NCBI GenBank assembly: GCA_006384855.1
Contig: VCJN01000156.1
Location: forward strand, 62,001-126,000
Length of the DNA stretch: 64,000 nt
Direction of reading: 5' to 3'
Source of the DNA: Tetraselmis striata
Taxonomy: Eukaryota > Chlorophyta > Chlorodendrophyceae > Chlorodendrales > Chlorodendraceae
Shown here: piece by piece, positions 33,775 to 43,989 of the stretch
Numbering within the stretch: the first letter of the stretch is position 1
Layout: every line of letters starts with the position of its first letter
Notes under the pieces: model-generated
Databases searched by the model: none
Seen by the model: only the letters and a program-made list of their open reading frames with translations
Told to the model about the DNA's origin: nothing
Position numbers and translations under genes: made by a program

Positions 33775-33925
33775 CTCACGGGCGATGGGGCAGCCCGTAC
33801 TTAAACATGGTGGCACCGGTAATTCAACCGGTTGAAATGACCACCATACTGCACGGTTGCTTGCACTAGGACAGTTAACATTGGTGGGAAATCCCATAAA
33901 CATGCTATTCGGAACAAATCGCATG
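33775..33925 (+). repeat. diverged copy of a block inside the 27-28.6 kb element
   Basis: Shares, in the same orientation, GGGGCAGCCCGTA, GGCACCGGTAA, CCGGTTGAAA, TGCACTAGGACAGTTAA and GGGAAA--CCATAAACA with 27790-27930. This suggests that the TIR element, or a relative of it, also inserted here and has since been truncated. Confidence 0.55.
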
Positions 33926-34107
33926 AAATGAGACGGCGATGCGGCTCGCGCGTCTTCGTGCGCTGCGGTCCATCGGGGCCGCCAAGTAGGCCAGGGGCTA
34001 TGCCGGGGGGAGGCTCTGCTGTTGCTCCAACGCACGGTATTTAGTATTTGCCTGCTCTACCGAGCAGCCGGCTACGGCCTGTAATCCTCAGTCTTTGGTC
34101 GCTAATA

Positions 34108-34987
34108 CAGTGACTATACCGATATAATAAACATTGCGTCCCCCCGGCCCCCCCCCCGTTCACTATATCGGTATGTTCACTATATCGGTGTTCATTATAA
34201 GCAGGCCCACCCCGACCGCTATAGTAAACGGTTCACTAAATCGGTACTATTGTTTATTGTAACGGTGACCCCGTTCACTGTAGCAGTCTGTGCCCATGCA
34301 AGGCAACATGTGACTCTGGATTTGTGTTTCAAGAGTTCTTGATTACTTTACATGGCTTTCTAAGGTGCCGGAGAGGGCAGGAGTGACTACGGTGCTGGGG
34401 GGCGGGGAGCGGGAGGGAAGAATTCACGGACGGAGGCCTGCCGTGTGCGGTTTGACGTGTGCATGGCAGCCAAGCCTTCACGCAGGATATCCACAGCAAA
34501 GAGACTGTTGTAGTCTCGGACCATCACTGATGCGTTCACTCGTTCCGCATTCTCAGTCACAAACAAGAAAACTTTCTCCACAAGCCCCCTAACCTCCTGC
34601 AATGTGGGTGCCCTCTCTGGCTCCATCTCATCCACATCCACATCCATGTCCAGCGGCACCATAGCTACGTTACTTGTCATCCTCGGTGTGTTCAATCTCA
34701 TCCACAGTCTCCTCGGGCTCGTCAGTATCCGCTGCTGCCGGCCGGGTTCGGCGTCGGCAACACTGCCGTTATGTAGAGAAGTTTACTATATCGGTATAGT
34801 TTGGGGCATTGTGTCCCCCCCCCCCCCCCCCCCCGTTCACTATAGCGGTAAGTTTATTATATTGGTAAGTTTATTATGGGGTATACATAGGGATTTTTCC
34901 CGGTGTTAAGAATCCGTCCCCCCCCCCCCCCTTCACTATATCGGTATGTTCACTATATCGGTATTCATTATATCGGTATAGTCACTG
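34108..34987. mobile_element. pogo/Tigger-like DNA transposon, 880 bp, internally deleted
   Basis: Complete element with terminal inverted repeats. The left end begins CAGTGACTATACCGATATAA, and the right end is the inverse, ending ...TATCGGTATAGTCACTG. Both ends are flanked by TA (34106-34107 and 34988-34989), the target duplication of the Tc1/mariner/pogo superfamily. Subterminal regions hold repeated copies of GTTCACTATATCGGTA (about 34158, 34175, 34931 and 34948, with variants at 34226, 34263, 34780 and 34835). Poly(C) runs lie at 34141-34157, 34817-34834 and 34918-34931. The interior keeps only the C-terminal end of a transposase on the minus strand, so the element is non-autonomous. Confidence 0.85.
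34387..34701 (-). pseudogene. pogo/Tigger (CENP-B-type) transposase C-terminal fragment
   Basis: An open frame of 104 codons inside the TIR element. The acidic lead-in (D-M-D-V-D-V-D-E-M-E) is followed by a helical segment (V-R-G-L-V-E-K-V-F-L-F-V) and then R-Q-A-S-V-R-E-F-F. That order matches the end of pogo/Tigger/jerky-type transposases, which have an acidic stretch, paired helices and a terminal K/R-Q-x-x-I/V-x-x-F-F. The DDE catalytic core and the N-terminal DNA-binding domains are absent, and an upstream acidic stretch (about 34700-34740) lies in a different frame beyond a stop. It is a relic that supports the classification of the element. Confidence 0.55.
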
Positions 34988-34989
34988 TA

Positions 34990-35800
34990 AGGGTATACAG
35001 GATTACATAATTTAAAGGATTGCAGGAAGAGGATTACAGAATCCTTGCTTGGGACTAAGGATTATACACGGATTACTTAAATATATAAGGAATACATACA
35101 TATCATCCCTTACATACATGTATATAAGAATGTGCATTTAAGGATAACTTTAAGGATTGCTTAAGGATTATATAATCATGGGTATCCCCTACTGAACCAT
35201 TGGAACTCGAAATGCGGGGCGGCGACGACTAAGATAATCCTTATGCTGCTGCGCAGTCCCCGAGGCCAGTCGCGGCGTCCGCAAACACAGCAAAGACGAC
35301 TCCGCCGCTGATGATACTGTTCCAAGTCCTCGTTGAATGGCGCGGGAGCAGCTCCTTCCAAGTAGCAGGAGGAAGCAACATACTGTCCGTGGCTGTGAAA
35401 ATACCATACTGTCACGGCATTACCCTGCTGTATGATCCGCCAGCCGGTGGGTCGTGGATAAGGCTTGAGGGAGCAAACACAACCTACTTGCCCGGCGGCT
35501 CCCCTTGGCAGCCTTTGTCAGTTTGCCGGGCTACTTCGTAACTCAAGGCGGATCAGTGGATAGCGTCTTCTGCACCGAGAAGCGAGATGCCGCTGCTTCT
35601 GGAAAGCTGAGCACGCAACAGGTCGCCCCTACTCGGCTCGCCTGACATCCAGTGTACCCAAAAGCACAGTACCGCGGCTCGCATCAGGCTCGCCTCACCG
35701 CCGGGGATACGGGAGCCGGCCAGCGCACCCTCGCAGCACCTACTCCCCCCATTTCCTCGGCCACAGCATATAATCCTTAGATAGCAGGCGCACAAGGCGT
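34990..35800. other. no supported gene; region upstream of the capping-protein gene
   Basis: AGGATTA/AAGGATTAC-type motifs recur many times between 34998 and 35180 (degenerate direct repeats). A plus frame at 35311-35541 is unrecognised. The last 200 bases before 35809 would hold the promoter and 5' UTR of the capping-protein gene; no clear element is seen. Confidence 0.4.
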
Positions 35801-35808
35801 CCGGCGGA

Positions 35809-37839
35809 ATGGAGGCGGCGCTGGACCTGCTGCGGCGGCTGCCGCCCTCGGAGGCGGTCGCCAACGCCGCCGTGCTGCGCGAGCTACTGCCGCCGGGCTC
35901 ATCGGCGCCCGTGCTGGCAGCGTCCGACCAGCCGCTGGCCGTCAAGTTTGACGAGGGCGCGCACCGCGAGTTTGTGGCGTGCGAGTACAACCGTGACGGT
36001 GACTCCCACAGGCGCGCCCCACCTGGCTCCACCGTGACTGGAGACGCACAGGAATGAAGAGCGGTGCCGAGATGAGGCAAACGCCAGCGGCATCAGTGTT
36101 GTTGGTTTGGTTACACGGGGTAGCAGCACCAGTCCTTATGTTCTGAATACCTTGCATTGCTTCCAGTACATATAAGGATTACCTTTGATTCCATACTCGT
36201 CGCTATTTCAGAACTGAAATTTGGACGTTGATTCTATGCACGTATATGCCACGCTAGCGCCAGCAGCGATTCCATTAAATGACACAGGATGGATGTATGC
36301 TGCCTGGCTCTCGCGAGATGACCTGCGACCTCATCCAGCACGCCCGACGCACTGCAGGTCGCCCTGGAGCAACACCTACGTGCCGCCGCTCGGCGGCGGC
36401 GGCGTGCTGCCAGACGAGACCCTGCGAGAGCTGGAGGTGCAGGCCAACGAGGTGTTCAACGAGTACCGTCGCATGTGGGCGCCTCCCGCTCCCAGCTCCT
36501 CAACCCCCTCCCAGCACTGGTACCTGGATGTAGCCTCATCGCCTCTCTGAAAATTTAGCATGTCGGTGCTGAATGCCCCCCCCTGTTGGCAGGTACTACG
36601 GCGGCGGTACCTCCTCGGTCTACCTATGGAGCCAGGGCCCCGGCTTTGCAGGCTGCTTTGCGGTCAAGAAGGGTGCGCCCCAACAGCCCCCTCCTGCCCA
36701 ACCCACCACCCTCCAGCACCGCTCTGCCACTGCCTACCCCCCCCCCCCCCCCCCTCTGCCTCCTTCCCCTCTCACTGACCTGCGTGGGCCTGCGCAGAGG
36801 TGGAGGGCGAGGGGCTGGCATGCTGGGACGCCATCCATCTCGTGACAGTGGAGCCGAGGGGGAGCGAGTTTGCGTACCGGCTCAGCTCCACCCTGCTCCT
36901 GAGCGCCTCCGCTGCGATGCGCCGCTACGGGCGCGGCGCCTTCTCTCTGGACGGCGTGCTGCACCGCACGGCGGAGGAGGACTGCGCACTGGGGGAGGGC
37001 CACATTGCCAACATCGGCGGCATGATCGAGCGCACTGAGACCAACGTCCGCAATATGCTGGGCGAGGTGGCCGCCCCGCCAGCCCCCCCCTCGCTGCAGG
37101 CCCTCTGCATGCCCCGTCCGCGTTACCCCCGCACTCCATGCCCTTTTGCTGACGCTCCTCGACCACAGAATACCTCGCCCCCACTACCCCTTTGTCTCGG
37201 TGAATAGTCTTACTGCCCCCATGGCCTTGGTTGCCCCTGCCTCCATCCTTTTATTCTTTGATGTCCAATTTCCCCATGCAAATCGTGCCCCTTCACGGCG
37301 CGCTGCGCACATGCACCAATAGGCTCACATCGCCCCCCACGGCTTGCTACGCTGACCTTGTCTGCTTCCTGTAGCGAAACCGCTCGACATATTCCTCATC
37401 TGCCTGCAGTACCTCTGTGCTACCCCTGAATCCTGGCCGCACTGTGACATGTCTCGCGATTTACTGGTGCATTCTGGCGATCCATACCCGTACTTACAGA
37501 TAGGCGCAGGGTTGTGTGACACTCGGGCTACGGCCGCACCCTTGCAACTGACAACCTGCTGTCACCGGGCGGCTGCCGCGTTCGAAGATTTGTCAAACAC
37601 TATCTCCTGGTGTATTTTTTCGAATGGTGCTGACTCATCTAGGAGATGATGTGTTTTGTTGATGTTGGTCGATACTGGCACCTTGCTCGTCACGCCCTAA
37701 GCTAACCAGGGACTCTCCCTGGATTGTGGTTGCTGATGGTGGATGCCTCTGGTCGCGGCAGGTGTACTTTGGCAAGACCCGCGACGTTGTGCACGTGCTG
37801 CGGGAGCCGGAGGAGCAGATCCGGCACCGCGGCATGTAG
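35809..37839 (+). CDS. CAPZB: F-actin capping protein subunit beta
   Basis: Caps actin filament barbed ends as a heterodimer with the alpha subunit (not in this window). Five exons: 35809-36011, 36358-36474, 36593-36672, 36798-37066, 37762-37839; about 248 aa. Family blocks appear in order: A-L-D-L-L-R-R-L-P-P at the start, D-Q-P-L, E-Y-N-R-D-G-D-S, S-P-W-S-N, S-S-V-Y-L-W, C-W-D-A-I-H-L-V, H-I-A-N-I-G and Y-F-G-K-T-R-D. Joining exon 1 to exon 2 at the conserved R-S-P-W-S-N requires an intron beginning GC (AG|GCGCGC) and ending CAG; the other introns begin GT. The stop at 37837 leaves the C-terminal tentacle shorter than in typical members (about 270 aa). A possible further exon-like stretch begins near 38089 (R-H-K-R-E-Q-L-H-G-A-V). 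Intron 3 contains a poly(C) run. Identification is firm; the 3' end is less certain. Confidence 0.93.
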
Positions 37840-38483
37840 CACGATGCGCGACCCAAGCCCGGCACCCCAAGCCGCCTGCGCCAACACGTGCCCCCTATCC
37901 CCCCCCCTGTGAACAACCATCGCTGGCCGCGTGTAAAGCAGAGCGCAGCGATTGCCTCACTGCAGGTTCCCATGCTAGCTATGGTAGTCTGCAGTCTGCA
38001 TCCGCCACTGGTTGCACGCGCTTGTACTATTGGCGGTGTCACCTTGCCGAAACGCCCTGATCCATCTCAATGCATTCCCGCAGCGGCACAAGCGCGAGCA
38101 GCTCCACGGCGCGGTGGCACACGCTGCTGGATCGTCAGGCAGCGCCAGATTACCCCCCCTCCCCCCCCCCTCAGTGCCCTCTTATGGAATGTTGTGACCC
38201 CTGAGGGCAAGAACCCCTGGCTCATCAGCACGGCGTGGTTTGGGCCTGCCAAGCCCTCTCCACAACTAGGGTTTGCTGCGTCGCGCCGCAGAAGCCTGTA
38301 GCCAGCGCCCTTCTGGGCACTGTCGCAGTAACCAGCCGGCATATGTATGACTGCGCCGACGTGCATGCTGCACGGTGAAGGCGCGCCCGGGAGGGGGAGT
38401 GGGGAGGGTCACTTTAGGGTTACAAATGCCTGGCGGGCACAGGGGTGGGCTGGGGCTCCGCCTCAGGCTGGGCGTAGCCGTGC

Positions 38484-39280
38484 CTATGGGATGTACTGCA
38501 CCGCCTTCATCTTCTTCTCCACCTCCGCGTACGCCTCCGCAAACTCGGCGTCCTCCTCCGCCTTCCCCTTGAGCGGCTTGGGCAGCAGCAGCATCACGCT
38601 CGTCGGCCGCTTGGTCTGCCCGGCGGCGCCCAACTCCTGCAGGCACAGCCGGGGGAGCTGTCTCTTAGGGGGGGGCGGGGGGGGCGAGTGCAGGCAGGGG
38701 AGGGCAGCGAGTGTGTTTCGAGAGGATAAGGGGAAGCAGGGGGAGGGGCTCTCACCTCCTTGGAGTCGATGTACACGTAGGGCACGTCCCTGTCCTCGCA
38801 CATGATGGGGAGGGGCGTGATGACGTCGATGGGGGAGATGTCGCCCGCGATGATGCACAATCTGCGTGCGTACAGAAGCAAAGGGGGCACAGCCGGTGAG
38901 CATGCTGTGCACAGAGGGCAGGCGGCATGCTGTGGACACTGGCCAGCTTCAGGTCCTCTTGCAGCCCCTCTGTGGTAAGGGGTGACCATCAACATAACAT
39001 AGGCTCCGCTACTGATAGCAGAAAACCCCGAGGAATTCACTGGGGTTCTGGAGTGCGGGGAGATGGAAAACTGCTCGTACCCCTTCACGTTTTTCCGCAG
39101 CGCCTTCACGACCTCCTTGACCCCCCGCTTCACCTGCTTCTTCTTCGCCGCCTTCTTCGCCAGCTTGAGCACCTTCTTCTTCAACTTGTCGTCCGCCAGC
39201 GGCTGCGCGATGGCGCACATCTTCTTCGCGGCGGCCGGAGCGTCCTCGCTGGCCTCCGCCCCCTTCTTTGACTTGCCCAT
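38484..39280 (-). CDS. NHP2: H/ACA ribonucleoprotein complex subunit 2 (NHP2)
   Basis: Core protein of H/ACA snoRNPs, which direct rRNA pseudouridylation in the nucleolus; it belongs to the L7Ae kink-turn-binding family. Three exons: 39280-39081, 38861-38756, 38636-38484; 152 aa, the usual NHP2 length. Introns are GT-AG (phase 2, then phase 0). A Lys-rich N-terminus leads into I-A-Q-P-L-A, K-R-G-V-K-E-V-V-K-A-L-R-K (RNA-contact helix), C-I-I-A-G-D-I-S-P-I-D-V, L-P-I-M-C-E-D-R-D-V-P-Y-V-Y-I and L-G-A-A-G-Q-T-K-R-P-T. The order of blocks and the R-G-V-K-E/C-E-D signature distinguish NHP2 from other L7Ae proteins such as SNU13. The 3' end faces the capping-protein gene, with 644 bp between the two stops. 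Start: first ATG in frame, at 39280. Confidence 0.94.
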
Positions 39281-39289
39281 TTCTGCGAC

Positions 39290-39980
39290 GCCCCGAATCT
39301 CCCAGCTATAGCCTGCCGCCAAGACTGAGTACGCAGCTGCCCGGCAAGGGCGGCGGCAGCTACGTCGACGCGGCTGTCTAGGCTGTCGACTCGACGGGCC
39401 CGGCGGCGGCGGTGTCGAACCTGATGGATCGGTGGCGAGGCTGAGGCTGTGACTGGACACAGCAGATGACTAGGACTCGGGTGCCCGCTAGCGAGATATA
39501 GTGGGACGGTAGGGAGAGGGCAGCGCTGGTGGCAAACGGTCTGTCCAGTGGCTCACGCGCATGCACGGGCGAAAAGGCGGAAACCAGGCCGCACCGTTGG
39601 ACGCCGGCCTTGATGGCGGTGCTGCTGCGCCGCCGCGCCGCCGCGCGACGAGGCCAGGGACAGAATAACGGGGATGATTGTTTTTCCGCCCCCGGGACAG
39701 GACTGGCACCAGTGAAACCCTTGCGTGCAGCGTCTTTACGACGGCCGTTTCGGCAGCAATCCAGTTACGGAAAGCCCTGGGTAGGCGACGCTCCGTTGTA
39801 GTCAAGCACGTTGCAGAAGGATTCTGCAAGACTAATTGAGGTCCAATGACGGAATTTCCAACACTGTTGGATCACCGTCTAAAACACTGCAATCAAAAAT
39901 ACCCGGCACTGACCACGAAAGGTCCGCCCTACCCGTTGGGCGTCCGCCCATTCGAGTAATGCGAGTTGGGGCAAGCCCCA
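39290..39980. other. no supported gene
   Basis: Upstream region of NHP2, with GC-rich, GGCGGC-type sequence near 39400. Minus frame 39488-39829 and plus frame 39529-39801 are unrecognised. I see no repeat structure. Confidence 0.35.
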
Positions 39981-39984
39981 ACCC

Positions 39985-40465
39985 GCGGAGCAAAGCATTT
40001 CGGGAGTGCGATACATGTGCAACAAAAAAGGCAATGTGAGGGAGGGCCCGACGCCATAGCTGGAAAAATTTTCCCATTCCCAGTAAAATCCAGGGCGCCG
40101 TGAAGGGAGGGGGGGACCCCGCCCAAAATAAAGGCAGTTAAGTCCTCAGGTGTTGACGCAATAACCTGACTACTAATAAAATCCCTGAACTCCGGAACTA
40201 ACAACCCAAAATTAAGACGGTGATACCCCCACCGCGGGCACTCCACCAACATATGTTCGATAGTCTCAGATTCACCTCCGCCACATGCAGGGCAGTGTTC
40301 AGGGAACCGCTCAGGCATGGCATAAATCCGGGTCAATCGGCGGGCAGTGGGAAATACTCGGGTGCGTAATTGTATCATAATGTGCAACCCGGCCACAACC
40401 CCCGCGGGGACACCCACACCTACCGTACTGTGGCAACGGGTTTGACGCATAGGACGCCTGGACAT
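39985..40465 (-). pseudogene. LINE 3'-end fragment with zinc knuckle
   Basis: A minus-strand frame from 40465 carries T-R-V-F-P-T-A-R-R-L and R-I-Y-A-M-P-E-R-F, then the C-P-A-C-x8-H-M-L-V-E-C-P-R-W motif (about 40290-40230). This Cys-Cys-His-Cys knuckle lies at the C-terminus of many LINE polymerases. L-G-G-V-P-P-S-L-H-G follows. No reverse transcriptase core accompanies it, so the copy is strongly truncated. The frame runs on to 39929, but the last part is not recognisable. It differs from the elements at 5.9 and 28.9 kb and so represents another LINE lineage. Confidence 0.6.
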
Positions 40466-40515
40466 ATATACCCCAGGTGTTATTGCGTGCTAACGATGCC
40501 GATCGCGACGATTCG

Positions 40516-40535
40516 TAAACCCTAAAACCCTAAAC
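40516..40535 (-). repeat. short telomere-like tract
   Basis: TAAACCCTAAAACCCTAAAC contains about two and a half imperfect CCCTAAA units (plant/green-algal type). It lies exactly at the left edge of the tandemly duplicated block. It may be a repair scar or coincidence. Confidence 0.35.
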
Positions 40536-41266
40536 GGGGATGATTTCATCGTCAGGAATGGGAACTGGGAAGTTTGCCAAAAGTGTGCGCAGGCTCTCTT
40601 CGGGAAGGGTTTGGGTATATGAAGGTGCTTGTGCAAATCTTCATTTCAAGGACGCAGCAGGGTGGGGGCGCAGGCATATTGCAGAAAAGGTGCTTTGGCA
40701 TTATTACAAGCTTTTTTTGGAGGGGCCAGAGGGCCTAAGGGGCAGACCCGCGAATTTGCACGAAGTGAGGGGAGGGTGGGCATGGCTGTCGCAGCGCGAC
40801 CCCATGGTGGGTGCTTTTGAGCTCACAACGAACCAACATCCGGGAGCAGCGCTACCCGGGATGGCTGCGTCGGGAACCGCAAGCGGGTGGTGTCGTGCGG
40901 GAGTATGGTGTTGATGCAACTCCTCGATGCGTTGCGGGGTCGATGCAGCTCCTCGGGCGGTACGGCATACTAGCACCGGACATATTAGCAACGTACTTGC
41001 GCCGTACCGTGCCTGCTAAGTAGACAAGGTAAAGGAAACCCCAGGTACTATAGTAAAAAAATTTCAAGGAAGGGTGGGGGCGCAGGCATATTGCCAACAT
41101 ATCTTAAGCGCCGGCCGCAGGGCGGGGGCCGGGCAGGAGAGCAGCGACCGCCTACGAGAGAAATGGCGGGCTATTGTATGTCGTACGATGGGGCCTGCGA
41201 AGGGTGGGCGGGGGAGAAGCAGACGATGTAGTCCGTAGCCAGCTCCACGTAGCGACGGCTCGATGG

Positions 41267-41940
41267 CGTCGACCAGCTGGGTGTCCGGGGGCCGCGAAAG
41301 CAGCGTGGGTACAATTAATAATGTGCGGCGGCGGCTCGATGGCGCCGACCAGCTGCGTGTCCGGGCTGCGAAAGCGACCGGGGGACAGGGTGCCGCGGCG
41401 GCCCGTTGGCGCCGATATACTGCGTGCCCATGCCGTGAAAGCCGCTGGGGCGCAGGATGCGGTGGCGGCACGATGGGGCCGACCAGCCGCGTGTCCGGTC
41501 GGCGGAGGCGATCGGGGCACATGGTGCAGGGACGGCCTGACGGCGTTGACCAGCCGCGTGCCCGGGCCGCGGAAGCGACCGGGGCACAAGGGTGCAGTGG
41601 CGGCCTGATGGCGCCGATCAATTGCGTACCGAGAGTGTAGCGACGGCATGTGGCGCCGACCAACGTTGCTTGCGTGCGCATGTCGCGGAGGCGGTTGGGG
41701 AACATGGTGCAGGGACGGCCCAACGGCGATGACCAGTTGCGTGCCCGGGCCGCGAGAGCGACCAGGGTACAAGGTGCAGTGGCGGCATTATGGCGCCGGC
41801 CATCAGCTGCGTGTCCGAGGCTGCGACAGCGACCGTGGCACAGCGTGCATTGACGGCCCGTTTTCGCCGACAAGCTGCGTGCCCGTGTCGCGGACGCGAC
41901 ATGACACATATGGCGCAATGGCGACCCATCGACGCCGACC
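41267..41940 (+). repeat. 67-bp minisatellite, array 1 (about 10 units)
   Basis: Unit starts (CGCCGACCAGCTGCGTG-like) are at about 41267, 41343, 41410, 41477, 41544, 41612, 41655, 41727, 41794, 41865 and 41933. The modal period is 67 bp, with one shortened unit. The rest of the unit reads TCCGGGCCGCGAAAGCGACC, GGGGCACAAGGTGCAGTGG, CGGCCCGTTGG. Because 67 is not a multiple of three and the unit lacks stops on the minus strand, long spurious ORFs (up to 309 codons) run through it. Confidence 0.9.
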
Positions 41941-42766
41941 AGTCCTGTCTTGGGGACCAAAAATAAACGGATTATTAACGGGGATGATTTCATCAGACAT
42001 CATGGGAACTGGGCAGTCTGCCAAAAGGGTGCGCATGCTCTTTTCGGGAAGGGTTTGGGTATGAAGGTGTGCAAACCTATATTTCAAGGAAGGGTGGGGG
42101 CGCATGCATATTGCCGAAAAGGTTCTTTGGCAATATTAACAGCTTTTTGGAGGGGCCAAAGGGCCTAAGAGGCAGACCCGCGAATTTGAACGAAGTAAAG
42201 GGAGGTTGGGTGTGGCTGTGGCGGTGCGACCCCATGATGGCGGGTGCGCCACGACAAAGGAAGATGGGGACAGGCAAGGCCCCTAGCCTGGTGCTTTAAA
42301 GCACACGACGAAGCAACATGCGGAAGCAGCGCTACCCGGGATGGCTGCGTCGGGAACCGCACGCAAGTGGTGTCGTACGGGAGTACGGTGTTGATGCAGC
42401 TCCTGGAGGCGCTGCGGATCGATGCAGCTCCTCGGGCGGTAAGGCATACTAGCACCGGGCATATTAGCAGCGTATTTGCGCCGTACCGCACCTGCTAATA
42501 AGTAGACAAGGCAAACTAAACCTGAAGTACTATTAATTAACATTTCAAGGAAGGATGGGGGCGCAAGCATATTGCCAACACATCTTTGGCACCGGCCGCA
42601 TGGCGGAGGCCGGGCGGGAGAGCAGCGACCGCCTACGAGAAAAAATGGTTGGCTACCGTCGCACGACGGGGCCTACCAGAGGCGGGCGGGGGGGGGGGGG
42701 GGGGGGGGTGGGGGGGACGATGTAGCCCGTAGCCAGCTCCACGCAGCGACGGCTCGATGGCGTCGA

Positions 42767-43985
42767 CCAGCTGAATGTCGGGGGCTGCAAAAGCTCCATG
42801 GGTACATTGTGCGGCGGCGGCTCGATGGCGCCGACTAGCTTCGTGTCCGGGCTGCGAAAGCGACGGGGGGACAGGGTGCAGCGGCGGCCCGTTGGCGCCG
42901 TTCTACTGCGTGCCCATGCCGTGAATGCCGCCGGGGCGCAGGATGCAGTGGCGGCACGATGGGGCCGACCAACCGCGTGTCCGGTCGACGGAGGCGACCG
43001 AGGCACACGGTGCAGGGACGGCCGGGCGGCGTTGACCAGCTGCGTGCCCGGGCCGCGAAAGCGGCCAGGGCACAAGGGTGCAGTGGCGGCCTGATGGCGC
43101 CGACCAGCTGCGTACCCGAGTCTGCAACGGCAACCGAGGCACATCGGTGGCCCGTTGGCGCCGATCAGCTGCGTTCCGGGGCCACGGAAATGACCGGGAC
43201 GCATGATGTAGTGGCGGTTCGTAGGCGCCGATCAGCTGCGTGCCTGGGGGTTCGAAAGCAACCTAGGCACTTTGTGCAAGGGCGGCCCGCAGGCGCCGAC
43301 CATATGCGTTCCCGGGCTGCGGAAGCGATCAGGGGCGCAAGGTGCATTGGCGGCCCGTTGGCGCCGACTAACTTCGTGCGCATGCCGCGGAGGCGACCGG
43401 GGCACATGGCGCAGGGACGGCTGGGCGGCGCCGACTAGCCGCGTGCCCGGGCCGCGAGAGCGACAAACATGGCACAAGGTGCAGTGGCGGCTTGATGGCA
43501 CCGACCAATTGCGTGCCCGAGGATGCGACAGCAACCGTGGCACATCGTGCAGCGGCGGCGGCCCGTTGGCGCCGACCAGCCGCGTTCCGGGGCCGCGGAA
43601 GCGATAGGAACACATGGTACAGTGGCAGCCCATTGGCGCCGACCAGCTGCGTGCGCAGGCGGCGGAGGCGACCATGCGCATGGTGCATGGACGGCATGAC
43701 GGCGATGACCAACCGCGTGCCCGGGCCGCGGAGGCGACTACGGCACGTGGTGTAGTGGCGGCCCATTGGCGCCGACCTGTTGCGTGCGCAAGTCGCGGGG
43801 GCGACCGGGGCACATGGTGCAGTGACGGCATGTTGGCCCCGACGAACTGCGTCCGCATGCCGCGTAGGCGACCGGGGCACATGGTGCAAGGACGGCTTGA
43901 CAGCGCCGACCATCTTTGTGCCCGGGCCGAGGAAGCGACCAAGGCATATGGTGCAATGCCGGCCCGTTGTAGCCGACTAGCTGCA
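42767..43985 (+). repeat. 67-bp minisatellite, array 2 (about 18 units)
   Basis: The same unit as array 1 in the second copy of the tandem duplication, with unit-to-unit differences of several bases and occasional 1-3 bp indels. Its right edge abuts, and interrupts, the tyrosine recombinase fragment at 43990-44436. Confidence 0.9.
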
Positions 43986-43989
43986 TGCG

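Noticed and set aside
38089-38197. Extra 3' exon of the capping-protein gene
   Set aside because: The stretch R-H-K-R-E-Q-L-H-G-A-V is suggestive, but the only nearby GT donor in exon 5 (37835) gives the wrong phase. Kept as a remark, not as an exon.
41064-41993. 309-codon minus-strand ORF with repeated W-S-A-P and C-P-type motifs
   Set aside because: Runs through the 67-bp minisatellite. The period is not a multiple of three and the unit is stop-free in all minus frames, so the peptide repeats are a by-product of the DNA repeat. The same applies to 42653-43204 and 43232-43942.
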